Origin: Alphaproteobacteria bacterium
GTDB taxonomy: Bacteria > Pseudomonadota > Alphaproteobacteria > Zavarziniales > Zavarziniaceae
Direction of reading: 5' to 3'
Length of the DNA stretch: 9,481 nt
Assembly: GCA_021774355.1 (NCBI GenBank)
Contig: JAJFJE010000030.1
Location: forward strand, 1 to 9,481
Shown here: in pieces, positions 1 through 5,640 of the stretch
Numbering within the stretch: position 1 is the first letter of the stretch
How the letters are laid out: every line of letters begins with the position of its first letter
The notes under the pieces: generated by a model
Databases searched by the model: none
What the model was told of the DNA's origin: nothing
What the model saw: the letters and a program-made list of their open reading frames with translations, nothing else
Made by a program: the position numbers and the translations under genes

Positions 1-75
1 AAGGCCGTCGACCAGGCCACCGGCGAGGACTTGCCCGACACCCCGCGCGAGAAGGGCGACGCCGCGGCAGGCTGA
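1..75 (+). CDS. C-terminal end of an unidentified protein (partial)
   Basis: An open frame enters from the left edge and encodes the last 24 residues of a protein, ending in a TGA stop at 73-75. The tail is hydrophilic and rich in Asp, Glu, Lys, Gly and Ala, and looks like a flexible C-terminus. Codon third positions are almost all G or C, as in the other genes here. A strong hairpin terminator begins 20 nt after the stop, which supports this being the real end of a gene. There is too little sequence to name the family. Confidence 0.65.
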   Translation, partial: KAVDQATGEDLPDTPREKGDAAAG

Positions 76-94
76 GCCCGCAATATTCGCGGCA

Positions 95-123
95 CGGGGC
101 GGCCCAGAGGCCGCCCCGTTTCC
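95..123 (+). terminator. Rho-independent-type hairpin terminator
   Basis: A perfect 10-bp GC stem (95-104 pairing with 109-118) closes a 4-nt loop and is followed by GTTT-CC. The T run is short, as is common in GC-rich bacteria. It lies 20 nt after the stop of the leftmost gene and most likely ends its transcript, separating it from the oxidoreductase gene at 322. Confidence 0.75.
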
Positions 124-321
124 ATTCACCGGCGCGATACCCCGCTTTTTTCGCCAACAGAAGGCCGTCAGGCCGGGAAATGGGATGAAATTTACCAATG
201 GCGGCCCAATATCCGCTATCGGGCTTTATCCTGACACCAAACGGCGATATTTACTCCGGCGGGCAGTCACGGAACCGACACAGACGGGACCATCCGGCAC
301 GCTGCTGGGGAAAAGAAAACG
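124..321. other. Intergenic region upstream of the flavin oxidoreductase gene
   Basis: This gap of about 200 bp should hold the promoter of the oxidoreductase-irr pair. I see AT-richer patches around 185-197 and 225-252 but no convincing -35/-10 pair. The spacing between a CTGACA-like element (231-236) and a GATATT element (246-251) is too short. The hexamers AATATC (208-213) and GATATT (246-251) form an inverted repeat, which may be chance. A GGGGAAAAG stretch at 307-315 serves as ribosome binding site for the ATG at 322. No Irr-box match was seen here. Confidence 0.4.
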
Positions 322-1719
322 ATGAAGGCGCTGAACGCGGTACGTATCCAGGGGGTCGATGTTCTGCCCCTGCTTGAAGGCGGCAAGGGAATTTCGGCCA
401 CCAACGGCCTGAGTTCGGGCGCCTGGGCGGGAGCCGACGGCATCGGCACGGTGTCGGCGGTGAATGCCGATTCCTATGATGCCGATGGCCGCGTCATCCC
501 GCAGATCTATCGCGGCAAGACCAGGCGGGAACGCCATGACGAACTGGTCCAGTTCGGCATCGACGGTGGCCTGGCCCAGGTCAAGCGCGCCCACGAGGAG
601 CGCAATGGCCGGGGCCGCCTGCACGTCAACATCCTGTGGGAGATGGGCGGTGCCGAACGGGTGATGAAGGGCGTGCTGGAAGGCGCCCGGGGGCTGGTCC
701 ACGGGGTCACCTGCGGCGCCGGCATGCCCTATCGCCTGGCCGAGATCGCCGCCTCGTTCGGCGTCAACTATTATCCCATCGTGTCGTCCGCGCGGGCCTT
801 TCGGGCCTTGTGGAAGCGCGCCTATCACAAATTTTCGGGCTTTCTGGGCGGCGTCGTCTACGAGGATCCCTGGCTGGCCGGCGGCCATAACGGCCTGTCC
901 AATTCGGAAGATCCGCTGCGTCCCGAGGATCCCTATCCGCGTGTCGTGGAGCTGCGCCGGCAGATGAACGAGGCCGGGCTCAACGACGTCCCCGTGATCA
1001 TGGCCGGCGGCGTCTGGTACCTGCGGGACTGGCAGCATTTCATCGACAATCCCGAAGTCGGGCCGGTGATCTTCCAGTTCGGCACCCGGCCCCTGCTGAC
1101 CAAGGAGAGCCCGATTCCCGAGGGCTGGAAGCGCCGCCTGCTGTCGATCAAGCCGGGCGAGGTGCTGCTGCACCGCTTCAGCCCCACCGGTTTCTATTCT
1201 TCGGCCGTGCGCAATAGCTTCCTCGACGAACTGAACGAGCGCAGCGAGCGGCAGATCGCCTATTCGGCGGAGCCCGTCGGCGACCATCACGCGGCCCTGG
1301 CGATCGGCGCCCGCGGCCGCCTGGTCTATGTCACCGCCCATGACAAGCAGCGGGCCCAGGGCTGGGTGGAACAGGGCTTTACCGAAGCCTTGCGGACCCC
1401 CGACCACACCATCGTCTTCGTCTCCCCGGCCAAGGCCCGGGAGATCCACAAGGACCAGATCGACTGCATGGGCTGCCTGTCGGCCTGCCGCTTCTCCAAC
1501 TGGTCGCAAGGCGAAGAGGGCACCACCGGCAAAAAGGCCGACCCCCGCAGCTTCTGCATCCAGAAGACTTTGCAGGACATCGCCCATGACGGCGAGGTCG
1601 AGCAGAATCTCATGTTTGCCGGTCACGGCGCCTACCAGTTCGCAACCGACCCCTTTTATTCCAACGGTTTCATTCCTACTGTTAAACAGTTGATCGACCG
1701 GCTTCTGACCGGCGATTGA
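322..1719 (+). CDS. NAD(P)H-dependent flavin oxidoreductase, nitronate monooxygenase family, with C-terminal Cys motif
   Basis: This 465-residue protein belongs to the nitronate monooxygenase / 2-nitropropane dioxygenase family (FMN-binding TIM barrel). It shows an N-terminal GGKGISATNG glycine loop (20-29), the AGGHNG motif (186-191) whose His189 corresponds to the catalytic His of class I enzymes, and the late-barrel phosphate-binding segments VIMAGGVW (225-232) and QFGTRPL (252-258). Usual family members are about 320-380 residues. This one has an extra C-terminal region of over 100 residues with Cys382, Cys385, Cys389 and Cys412, which resembles a [4Fe-4S] site. The family oxidises nitronates or uses flavin to reduce quinones, but the true substrate cannot be read from the sequence. 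The ATG at 322 follows a purine-rich ribosome binding site. The irr gene starts 25 nt downstream, so the two probably share a transcript. Confidence 0.85.
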   Translation: MKALNAVRIQGVDVLPLLEGGKGISATNGLSSGAWAGADGIGTVSAVNADSYDADGRVIPQIYRGKTRRERHDELVQFGIDGGLAQVKRAHEERNGRGRLHVNILWEMGGAERVMKGVLEGARGLVHGVTCGAGMPYRLAEIAASFGVNYYPIVSSARAFRALWKRAYHKFSGFLGGVVYEDPWLAGGHNGLSNSEDPLRPEDPYPRVVELRRQMNEAGLNDVPVIMAGGVWYLRDWQHFIDNPEVGPVIFQFGTRPLLTKESPIPEGWKRRLLSIKPGEVLLHRFSPTGFYSSAVRNSFLDELNERSERQIAYSAEPVGDHHAALAIGARGRLVYVTAHDKQRAQGWVEQGFTEALRTPDHTIVFVSPAKAREIHKDQIDCMGCLSACRFSNWSQGEEGTTGKKADPRSFCIQKTLQDIAHDGEVEQNLMFAGHGAYQFATDPFYSNGFIPTVKQLIDRLLTGD

Positions 1720-1744
1720 CCACTGTTTGTGGATCAGGGTTGCG

Positions 1745-2173
1745 ATGACCAGACCGATTGGAGCCGAGCGTCCTTTTGCCGAGAGCCTGCGACGGCTCAA
1801 GGCCGCAGGCATGCGCCCGACCCGCCAACGCCTGGCGCTGGCCCGCCTGCTGTTCGAACCGGGCCATCGCCACGTCACCGCCGAGGCCTTGCACGGTGAG
1901 GCCCTGGCCGCCGGGGTCAAGGTGTCGCTGGCGACGATCTACAACACGCTGCACCAACTGACCACCGTCGGCCTGCTGCGCGAGATCGTCATCGACACCG
2001 GCAAGACCTATTTCGATACCAATGTCGACGACCACCATCACTTCTTCCTGGAGCGCACGGGCCGGCTGATCGACATTCCCGGGGCCGATGTCGCGCTGGG
2101 TGCGCTGCCGGCCGCACCCGATGGCCTGAAAATCGCCCGGGTGGATGTGATCATCCGCCTGTCGGACTCCTGA
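1745..2173 (+). CDS. irr: Irr, iron response transcriptional regulator (Fur superfamily)
   Basis: The 142-residue product is a Fur-superfamily DNA-binding protein. The winged helix spans roughly residues 11-90, with RPTRQRLALARLLF (24-37) and the recognition helix VSLATIYNTLHQL (60-72), both very close to known Irr proteins. The HHH triplet at 97-99 matches the His cluster linked to heme/metal sensing in Irr. There is no cysteine in the protein: it lacks the structural Cys4 zinc site of many Fur/PerR/Zur proteins and also the N-terminal Cys-Pro heme motif of Bradyrhizobium Irr, as in Rhizobium-type Irr. I chose the ATG at 1745 (AGGG at 1736-1739) over an in-frame TTG at 1727, which would add six residues without a better ribosome site. 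In alphaproteobacteria Irr acts under iron/heme limitation. A likely Irr target site lies just downstream at 2228. Confidence 0.92.
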   Translation: MTRPIGAERPFAESLRRLKAAGMRPTRQRLALARLLFEPGHRHVTAEALHGEALAAGVKVSLATIYNTLHQLTTVGLLREIVIDTGKTYFDTNVDDHHHFFLERTGRLIDIPGADVALGALPAAPDGLKIARVDVIIRLSDS

Positions 2174-2187
2174 TCGGGCCGTTGCGG

Positions 2188-2221
2188 CGCAACATTTATT
2201 GTTTCATGTCATGATGTTGCG
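2188..2221. repeat. Perfect 8-bp inverted repeat after irr
   Basis: CGCAACAT (2188-2195) and ATGTTGCG (2214-2221) are exact reverse complements separated by 18 nt. A further GTTGCG at 2181-2186 can pair with the left arm instead, so two alternative foldings exist. The stem is followed by AATAAATTT, not a T run. It may be a weak terminator for irr or an operator upstream of the rubrerythrin promoter. The sequence alone does not decide. Confidence 0.5.
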
Positions 2222-2227
2222 AATAAA

Positions 2228-2244
2228 TTTCAAACAATTCTAAA
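2228..2244. promoter_or_regulatory. Probable Irr-binding site (ICE box)
   Basis: The 17-mer TTTCAAACAATTCTAAA matches the published alphaproteobacterial Irr box (iron control element, about TTTRGAAYNRTTCYAAA) at 15 of 17 positions. The right half-site TTCTAAA and the central CAA fit fully, and the left half differs at two positions. It lies 55 bp after the irr stop and ends 3 nt before the -35 element of the rubrerythrin promoter, centred near -48 relative to the predicted transcription start. That position could suit activation or repression by hindrance. The match is seen in the sequence; binding is inferred. Confidence 0.7.
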
Positions 2245-2247
2245 CTG

Positions 2248-2277
2248 TTGACGAACCCCCCCGCCTGATCCTATAAG
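2248..2277 (+). promoter_or_regulatory. Sigma70-type promoter for rubrerythrin
   Basis: TTGACG (2248-2253) and TATAAG (2272-2277) each match the -35 and -10 consensus at five of six positions, with an 18-nt spacer. Transcription would start near 2284, giving a leader of about 105 nt before the rubrerythrin ATG. The promoter directly follows the Irr box. It is the best promoter in the window and is consistent with a strongly induced gene. Confidence 0.7.
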
Positions 2278-2283
2278 AATACC

Positions 2284-2390
2284 GGATCAGGGGCTGCCCA
2301 GCCCCACCCCGGAGCGCCCGCCCACTTGCCCCAGCGGCGGGTGTGGCCGGCACCACGACCCCGCGTCCTGCACAAAAGGGAGATACCTCC
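2284..2390 (+). other. GC-rich 5' leader of rubrerythrin mRNA
   Basis: Between the predicted start of transcription and the ATG there are two possible hairpins: GGGGCT (2290-2295) with AGCCCC (2300-2305) around a 4-nt loop, and CCCGCC (2317-2322) with GGCGGG (2336-2341). The first lies almost at the predicted 5' end, where a stem-loop could protect the mRNA. No known riboswitch was recognised. Confidence 0.3.
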
Positions 2391-2810
2391 ATGCCGTCGC
2401 TGTCTGGAACCAAGACCTGGGAAAACCTGAAAGAGGCCTTCGCCGGCGAAAGCCAGGCCAACCGCCGCTACCTCTATTTCGCACAAAAGGCGGATGTCGA
2501 AGGCTACAATGACGTCGCCGCGGTGTTCCGTTCGACCGCCGAGGGCGAGACCGGCCATGCCCATGGCCATCTCGAATTCCTCGAGGAAGTCGGCGACCCG
2601 GCGACCGGCGAGCCGATCGGCGACACCTCGGCCAATCTGAAGGCGTCGATCGCGGGCGAGACCCACGAATATACCGACATGTATCCGGGCATGGCCAAGT
2701 CCGCCCGGGACGAAGGCTTCGACGAGATCGCCGACTGGTTCGAGACCCTGGCCAAGGCTGAAAAGTCCCATGCCGGCCGGTTCCAGAAGGCCCTCGACAC
2801 CCTCGGCTGA
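2391..2810 (+). CDS. Rubrerythrin lacking the rubredoxin domain
   Basis: The 139-residue product is a ferritin-like four-helix di-iron protein of the rubrerythrin family, which reduces hydrogen peroxide to water in the cytoplasm. The di-iron ligands are visible: Glu20 (FAGESQANRRY), Glu53-x-x-His56, Glu90 or Glu93 (AGETHEYTDMYPGM), and Glu124-x-x-His127. Classical rubrerythrins of about 190 residues carry a C-terminal rubredoxin domain with two CxxC pairs. This one stops after the four-helix bundle and has no cysteine, so it needs an external electron donor. The ATG at 2391 has a good ribosome site (AGGGAGA, 2377-2383). An in-frame GTG at 2343 lies in the leader and lacks one. The gene follows an Irr box and a strong promoter, and leads a probable operon with the iron-sulfur and DUF3501 genes. 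Confidence 0.93.
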   Translation: MPSLSGTKTWENLKEAFAGESQANRRYLYFAQKADVEGYNDVAAVFRSTAEGETGHAHGHLEFLEEVGDPATGEPIGDTSANLKASIAGETHEYTDMYPGMAKSARDEGFDEIADWFETLAKAEKSHAGRFQKALDTLG

Positions 2811-2819
2811 GCGTGACGT

Positions 2820-2850
2820 TCATGGGCGGGGCGCCGCGCCCCGCCCATGA
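2820..2850 (+). terminator. Very strong stem-loop between rubrerythrin and the Fe-S gene
   Basis: Bases 2820-2850 form a near-perfect palindrome: every base from 2820 to 2834 pairs with its mirror in 2836-2850, so even with a realistic loop the stem keeps about 13-14 mostly GC pairs. It starts 9 nt after the rubrerythrin stop. There is no T run after it (ACCCCC follows), so it may be a partial terminator or an mRNA 3'-stabilising hairpin that makes rubrerythrin more abundant than the downstream proteins. Confidence 0.65.
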
Positions 2851-2880
2851 CCCCCTGTCCAACGATCCAGGAAGGCACCG

Positions 2881-4224
2881 ATGAAGGAAGGCTCGACCGA
2901 CGCTCCCATCCGCCACCCCATCGCCTGGAACGACCCCGATTTCTACGATCCCGCCAAGATCGAAGCCGAACTGCACCGGGTATTCGACATCTGCCACGGC
3001 TGCCGGCGCTGCTTTAACCTGTGTGACAGCTTCCCGCGCCTGTTCGACCTGATCGACAACAGCGCGTCGGGCGAACTCGATACCGTCGATCCGGCCGGGT
3101 TCAAGTCGGTCGTGGATGCCTGCACCCTGTGCGACCTGTGCTTCATGACCAAGTGTCCCTATGTCCCGCCGCATCATTTCGATCTCGATTTCCCCCACCT
3201 GATGCTGCGCCACCGCGCCGCCGAGCATCGCCGGGGCGAAACCCCCTTCGTCCAGACGCAGCTTGCCCAGACCGATCGCAACGGCAAGCTGGCCGGCGCC
3301 GTGGCCCCCGTCGCGAACTGGGCGACCCGGCAGGGCAATGGCCTGACCCGGCCGGCCCTGGAGAAACTGGCCGGCATCGATCGCGACGCCGCCCTGCCCA
3401 AGTTCCACGGCACGACCTTCAAGCGCCGCGCCGCCAAGGAAGCGGTTGCGGTCAACCGGGAAGCGCCCGGCTTCGGTCGCAAGGCGGTGCTCTACGCCAC
3501 CTGTTTCGCCAACTACAACGCGCCCGAGATCGGCATGGCGGCTCGCGCCGTGCTGGCCCATAACGGCGTCGAGACCGAAGTCGTTTATCCCGCCTGCTGC
3601 GGCATGCCGCTGCTCGAACAGGGTAACCTTGAAGGTGTCGCAGGCAACGCACGCAAGATCGCCGCGGGGCTGCTGCCCTGGGTCGATAAGGGTTACGAAG
3701 TCATTGCGCTGGTACCGTCCTGCGCCTTGATGATGAAATTCGAGTGGCCGTTGCTGCTGCCCGACGACGCCGCTGTCGTCCGGCTGTCCAAGGCGGTCTC
3801 GGACATTGCCGAATATGTCGTCGACGTGGCCAAGACCGCAGGCCTGGCCCCCGGCCTGCAGGCCCTGGACGGGGGCGTCGCCCTGCACATTGCCTGCCAT
3901 GCCCGGGCCCAGAACATGGGGCCAAAGGCGGCCGAGATGCTGCGCCTGATTCCCGGCCAGGACCTGGCGGTGATCGAGCGCTGCTCGGGCCATGGCGGCT
4001 CCTGGGGCGTGCTCAAGGAATTCCACGACATCGCGCTCAAGGTCGGCAAGCCGGTCGCCCGCCAGGCGGCCAAGGTGGCCAAGGCCCATGTCGCCTCGGA
4101 GTGCCCGCTGGCCGGGGCCCATATCCTCGACGGCATGCGGCAATTGGGCGACGCCTCGACCATCGTGCCGGAAACCGCACCCCATCCGATCGAGCTGTTT
4201 GCCCGGGCTTACGGCCTGGTCTAA
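2881..4224 (+). CDS. GlpC / heterodisulfide-reductase-like iron-sulfur oxidoreductase
   Basis: This 447-residue protein has the layout of GlpC and HdrD-type proteins. The N-terminal ferredoxin-like part holds two [4Fe-4S] motifs, Cys38-x2-Cys41-x2-Cys44-x3-Cys48 and Cys81-x2-Cys84-x2-Cys87-x4-Cys92-Pro. Two CCG-type domains follow. The first is intact (Cys208, Cys239-Cys240-Gly241, Cys281). The second is altered (Cys339, Cys368-Ser369-Gly370, Cys408 with Ala411 where a second Cys would be expected). No membrane helix is evident, so it is probably cytoplasmic or peripheral. The likely role is electron transfer. Its place between rubrerythrin and DUF3501 makes it a candidate donor to the di-iron protein, not a glycerol-3-phosphate dehydrogenase subunit, as no glpA/glpB is present. 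The ribosome site AGGAAGG (2869-2875) lies 5 nt before the ATG. Confidence 0.85.
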   Translation: MKEGSTDAPIRHPIAWNDPDFYDPAKIEAELHRVFDICHGCRRCFNLCDSFPRLFDLIDNSASGELDTVDPAGFKSVVDACTLCDLCFMTKCPYVPPHHFDLDFPHLMLRHRAAEHRRGETPFVQTQLAQTDRNGKLAGAVAPVANWATRQGNGLTRPALEKLAGIDRDAALPKFHGTTFKRRAAKEAVAVNREAPGFGRKAVLYATCFANYNAPEIGMAARAVLAHNGVETEVVYPACCGMPLLEQGNLEGVAGNARKIAAGLLPWVDKGYEVIALVPSCALMMKFEWPLLLPDDAAVVRLSKAVSDIAEYVVDVAKTAGLAPGLQALDGGVALHIACHARAQNMGPKAAEMLRLIPGQDLAVIERCSGHGGSWGVLKEFHDIALKVGKPVARQAAKVAKAHVASECPLAGAHILDGMRQLGDASTIVPETAPHPIELFARAYGLV

Positions 4225-4241
4225 CCGGGAGAGTTCACGTC

Positions 4242-4835
4242 ATGCCGAAAGCCGAACGGCGCATCACCGCCGACGATATCGTCGCCCTCGACCGCTACGG
4301 CGCGGAACGCAAGGCGCGGCGGCAGGAAACCGTTGCCCTGAAACAGCGGCGGCGGATGGCCGTCGGGCCCTATGTCACGATCCATTTCGAATGTTTCGAG
4401 ACCATGCTGGCCCAGGTCCAGGAGATGCTCTACATCGAAAAGGGCGGCGCGGCGCAGCTGGTCGAAGAACTGGCCGCCTATAATCCGATGATTCCCCAGG
4501 GCCGCGAACTGACCGCCACGGTCATGTTCGAGATCGTGGATGCGGTGCGCCGGGACCGCATTCTGTCGCGCCTGGGCGGCGTCGAGGACACCATCGCCCT
4601 GAATGTCGGCGGGTCGAGCGTCCGGGCCGTGTCCGAGGACGATGTCGAACGCACCAAGGCCGACGGCAAGACCTCGTCGGTTCACTTTCTCCATTTTCCC
4701 ATGGACGAGGCGGCGGCGGCGGCCTTCAAGGATCCGGCCGTGCAGGCGGTGATCGCCTTCGGCCATCCGGACTATGCCCACATGGCGGAAATCCCGGCCG
4801 TCGTGCGCAGCAGCCTGATCGGCGACCTGGCCTGA
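4242..4835 (+). CDS. DUF3501 family protein
   Basis: The 197-residue product looks like a DUF3501 protein, a family without known function that I recall next to rubrerythrin and GlpC-like iron-sulfur genes in alphaproteobacteria. Recognisable parts are the basic N-terminus (residues 5-40), the segment VGPYVTIHFECFETMLAQVQ (41-60), and NPMIPQGRELTATVMFEI (81-98). It has a single cysteine (Cys51), no signal peptide and no membrane segment, so it is probably a soluble cytoplasmic protein without a cysteine-bound metal cluster. The ATG at 4242 follows the Fe-S gene by 17 nt, with GGGAGAG at 4227-4233 as ribosome site, so the two are almost surely co-transcribed and may act together. Confidence 0.8.
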   Translation: MPKAERRITADDIVALDRYGAERKARRQETVALKQRRRMAVGPYVTIHFECFETMLAQVQEMLYIEKGGAAQLVEELAAYNPMIPQGRELTATVMFEIVDAVRRDRILSRLGGVEDTIALNVGGSSVRAVSEDDVERTKADGKTSSVHFLHFPMDEAAAAAFKDPAVQAVIAFGHPDYAHMAEIPAVVRSSLIGDLA

Positions 4836-4841
4836 TTGCCC

Positions 4842-4858
4842 GCCGCCGCACAGGCGGC
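4842..4858 (+). terminator. Short hairpin after DUF3501 (possible weak terminator)
   Basis: GCCGCC (4842-4847) pairs with GGCGGC (4853-4858) around a 5-nt loop, 6 nt after the DUF3501 stop, and is followed by TTGG. The stem is short and there is no T run. It could partly end the rubrerythrin-module transcript before rph, but short GC repeats like this occur by chance in GC-rich DNA. Confidence 0.3.
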
Positions 4859-4914
4859 TTGGCGGCAGGTGGCATGACCCGCTACAAGGGGCGGGATTTC
4901 ATGCCGGAGAGTCC

Positions 4915-5640
4915 ATGTCAAACCGTTCATTCGGTCGTCCCGCCGATGCCCTGCGCCCGATCAGCCTGGAACCGGGCTTTGCCAAGCATGCCGAAGGCTC
5001 GTGCCTGGTCCGCTTCGGCGACACCCATGTCCTGTGCACCGCCAGCGTCGAGGGGCGGGTGCCGCCCTGGCTGCGCGACAAGGGCCGCGGCTGGGTCACG
5101 GCCGAATATGGCATGCTGCCCCGGTCGACCCATACCCGGACCGACCGCGAGGCCGCCAAGGGCAAGCAGTCCGGCCGCACCCAGGAGATTCAGCGCCTGA
5201 TCGGCCGCGCTTTGCGCGCGGCCATCGACCTGGCCGCCCTGGGCGAAAAGCTGATCAAGATCGACTGCGACGTGATCCAGGCCGACGGCGGCACCCGCAC
5301 CGCCTCGGTGACAGGGGCCTATGTCGCCTTGCATCAGGCGATCGAGACCCTGATGAACCGCGGCGAACTGGCCGCCAACCCGATCCGCACCGAGGTCGCG
5401 GCCGTGTCCTGCGGGCTGGTCGATGGCGCCGTCCTGCTCGACCTCGACTATTCCGAAGACAGCCGGGCCGATGCCGACGCCAATTTCGTCCTGACCGGGG
5501 ACGGCCAGATCGTGGAGATCCAGGGGACCGCCGAAGGGGCCCCGTTCTCGGCCGAACAATTCGCCAATCTGTTCGCCCTGGCCCAGGGCGGCATCGGCCG
5601 GCTGGTGACCTATCAGCGCCAGGCCCTGGGGCAATTCTGA
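4915..5640 (+). CDS. rph: Ribonuclease PH
   Basis: The 241-residue protein is RNase PH, a phosphate-dependent 3'-5' exoribonuclease that trims tRNA 3' ends. The length matches the family (about 240). Typical segments are the N-terminal RPADALRPISLEPGFAKHAEGS (residues 8 on), the arginine-rich RSTHTRTDREA stretch, SGRTQEIQRLIGRALRA, and the phosphate-binding GGTRTASVTGAY. The late DLDYSEDSRADADANFVLT block contains the Asp residues of the active site. The ATG at 4915 has GGAGAG (4906-4911) upstream at short spacing. The gene opens a tight operon: its TGA shares one base with the ATG of rdgB. The gap of 79 nt after DUF3501 may hold its own promoter, though I see no clear one. Confidence 0.96.
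   Translation: MSNRSFGRPADALRPISLEPGFAKHAEGSCLVRFGDTHVLCTASVEGRVPPWLRDKGRGWVTAEYGMLPRSTHTRTDREAAKGKQSGRTQEIQRLIGRALRAAIDLAALGEKLIKIDCDVIQADGGTRTASVTGAYVALHQAIETLMNRGELAANPIRTEVAAVSCGLVDGAVLLDLDYSEDSRADADANFVLTGDGQIVEIQGTAEGAPFSAEQFANLFALAQGGIGRLVTYQRQALGQF

Noticed and set aside
208..251. AATATC...GATATT inverted repeat as an operator or promoter of the oxidoreductase gene
   Set aside because: The arms are only 6 bp with a 32-nt gap, and no well-spaced -35/-10 pair goes with them. It is noted in the intergenic entry only.
226..1920. Open frame of 564 codons on the minus strand
   Set aside because: It is antisense to the flavin oxidoreductase and the start of irr, and shows no family motif. 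Long antisense frames are common at this GC content.
1745..2173. PerR, Zur or classical Fur instead of Irr
   Set aside because: The protein has no cysteine, so the usual structural zinc site is absent. The HHH triplet and the VSLATIYNTL helix match Irr.
2287..4185. Open frame of 632 codons on the minus strand
   Set aside because: It runs antisense to rubrerythrin and the GlpC-like gene, which have clear family motifs. The translation is low-complexity Gly/Arg/Ala-rich with no recognisable domain, as expected for the shadow frame of GC-rich genes.
3744..4241. Upstream extension of the DUF3501 frame inside the Fe-S gene
   Set aside because: The ATG at 4242 has a good ribosome site and the extension is an Arg/Gly/Pro-rich shadow frame of the iron-sulfur gene.
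5001..5639. Long upstream extension of the rdgB frame inside rph
   Set aside because: The rdgB family begins a few residues before the SHNPGK motif, which fits the ATG at 5640. The upstream part is an arginine/glycine-rich shadow of rph.
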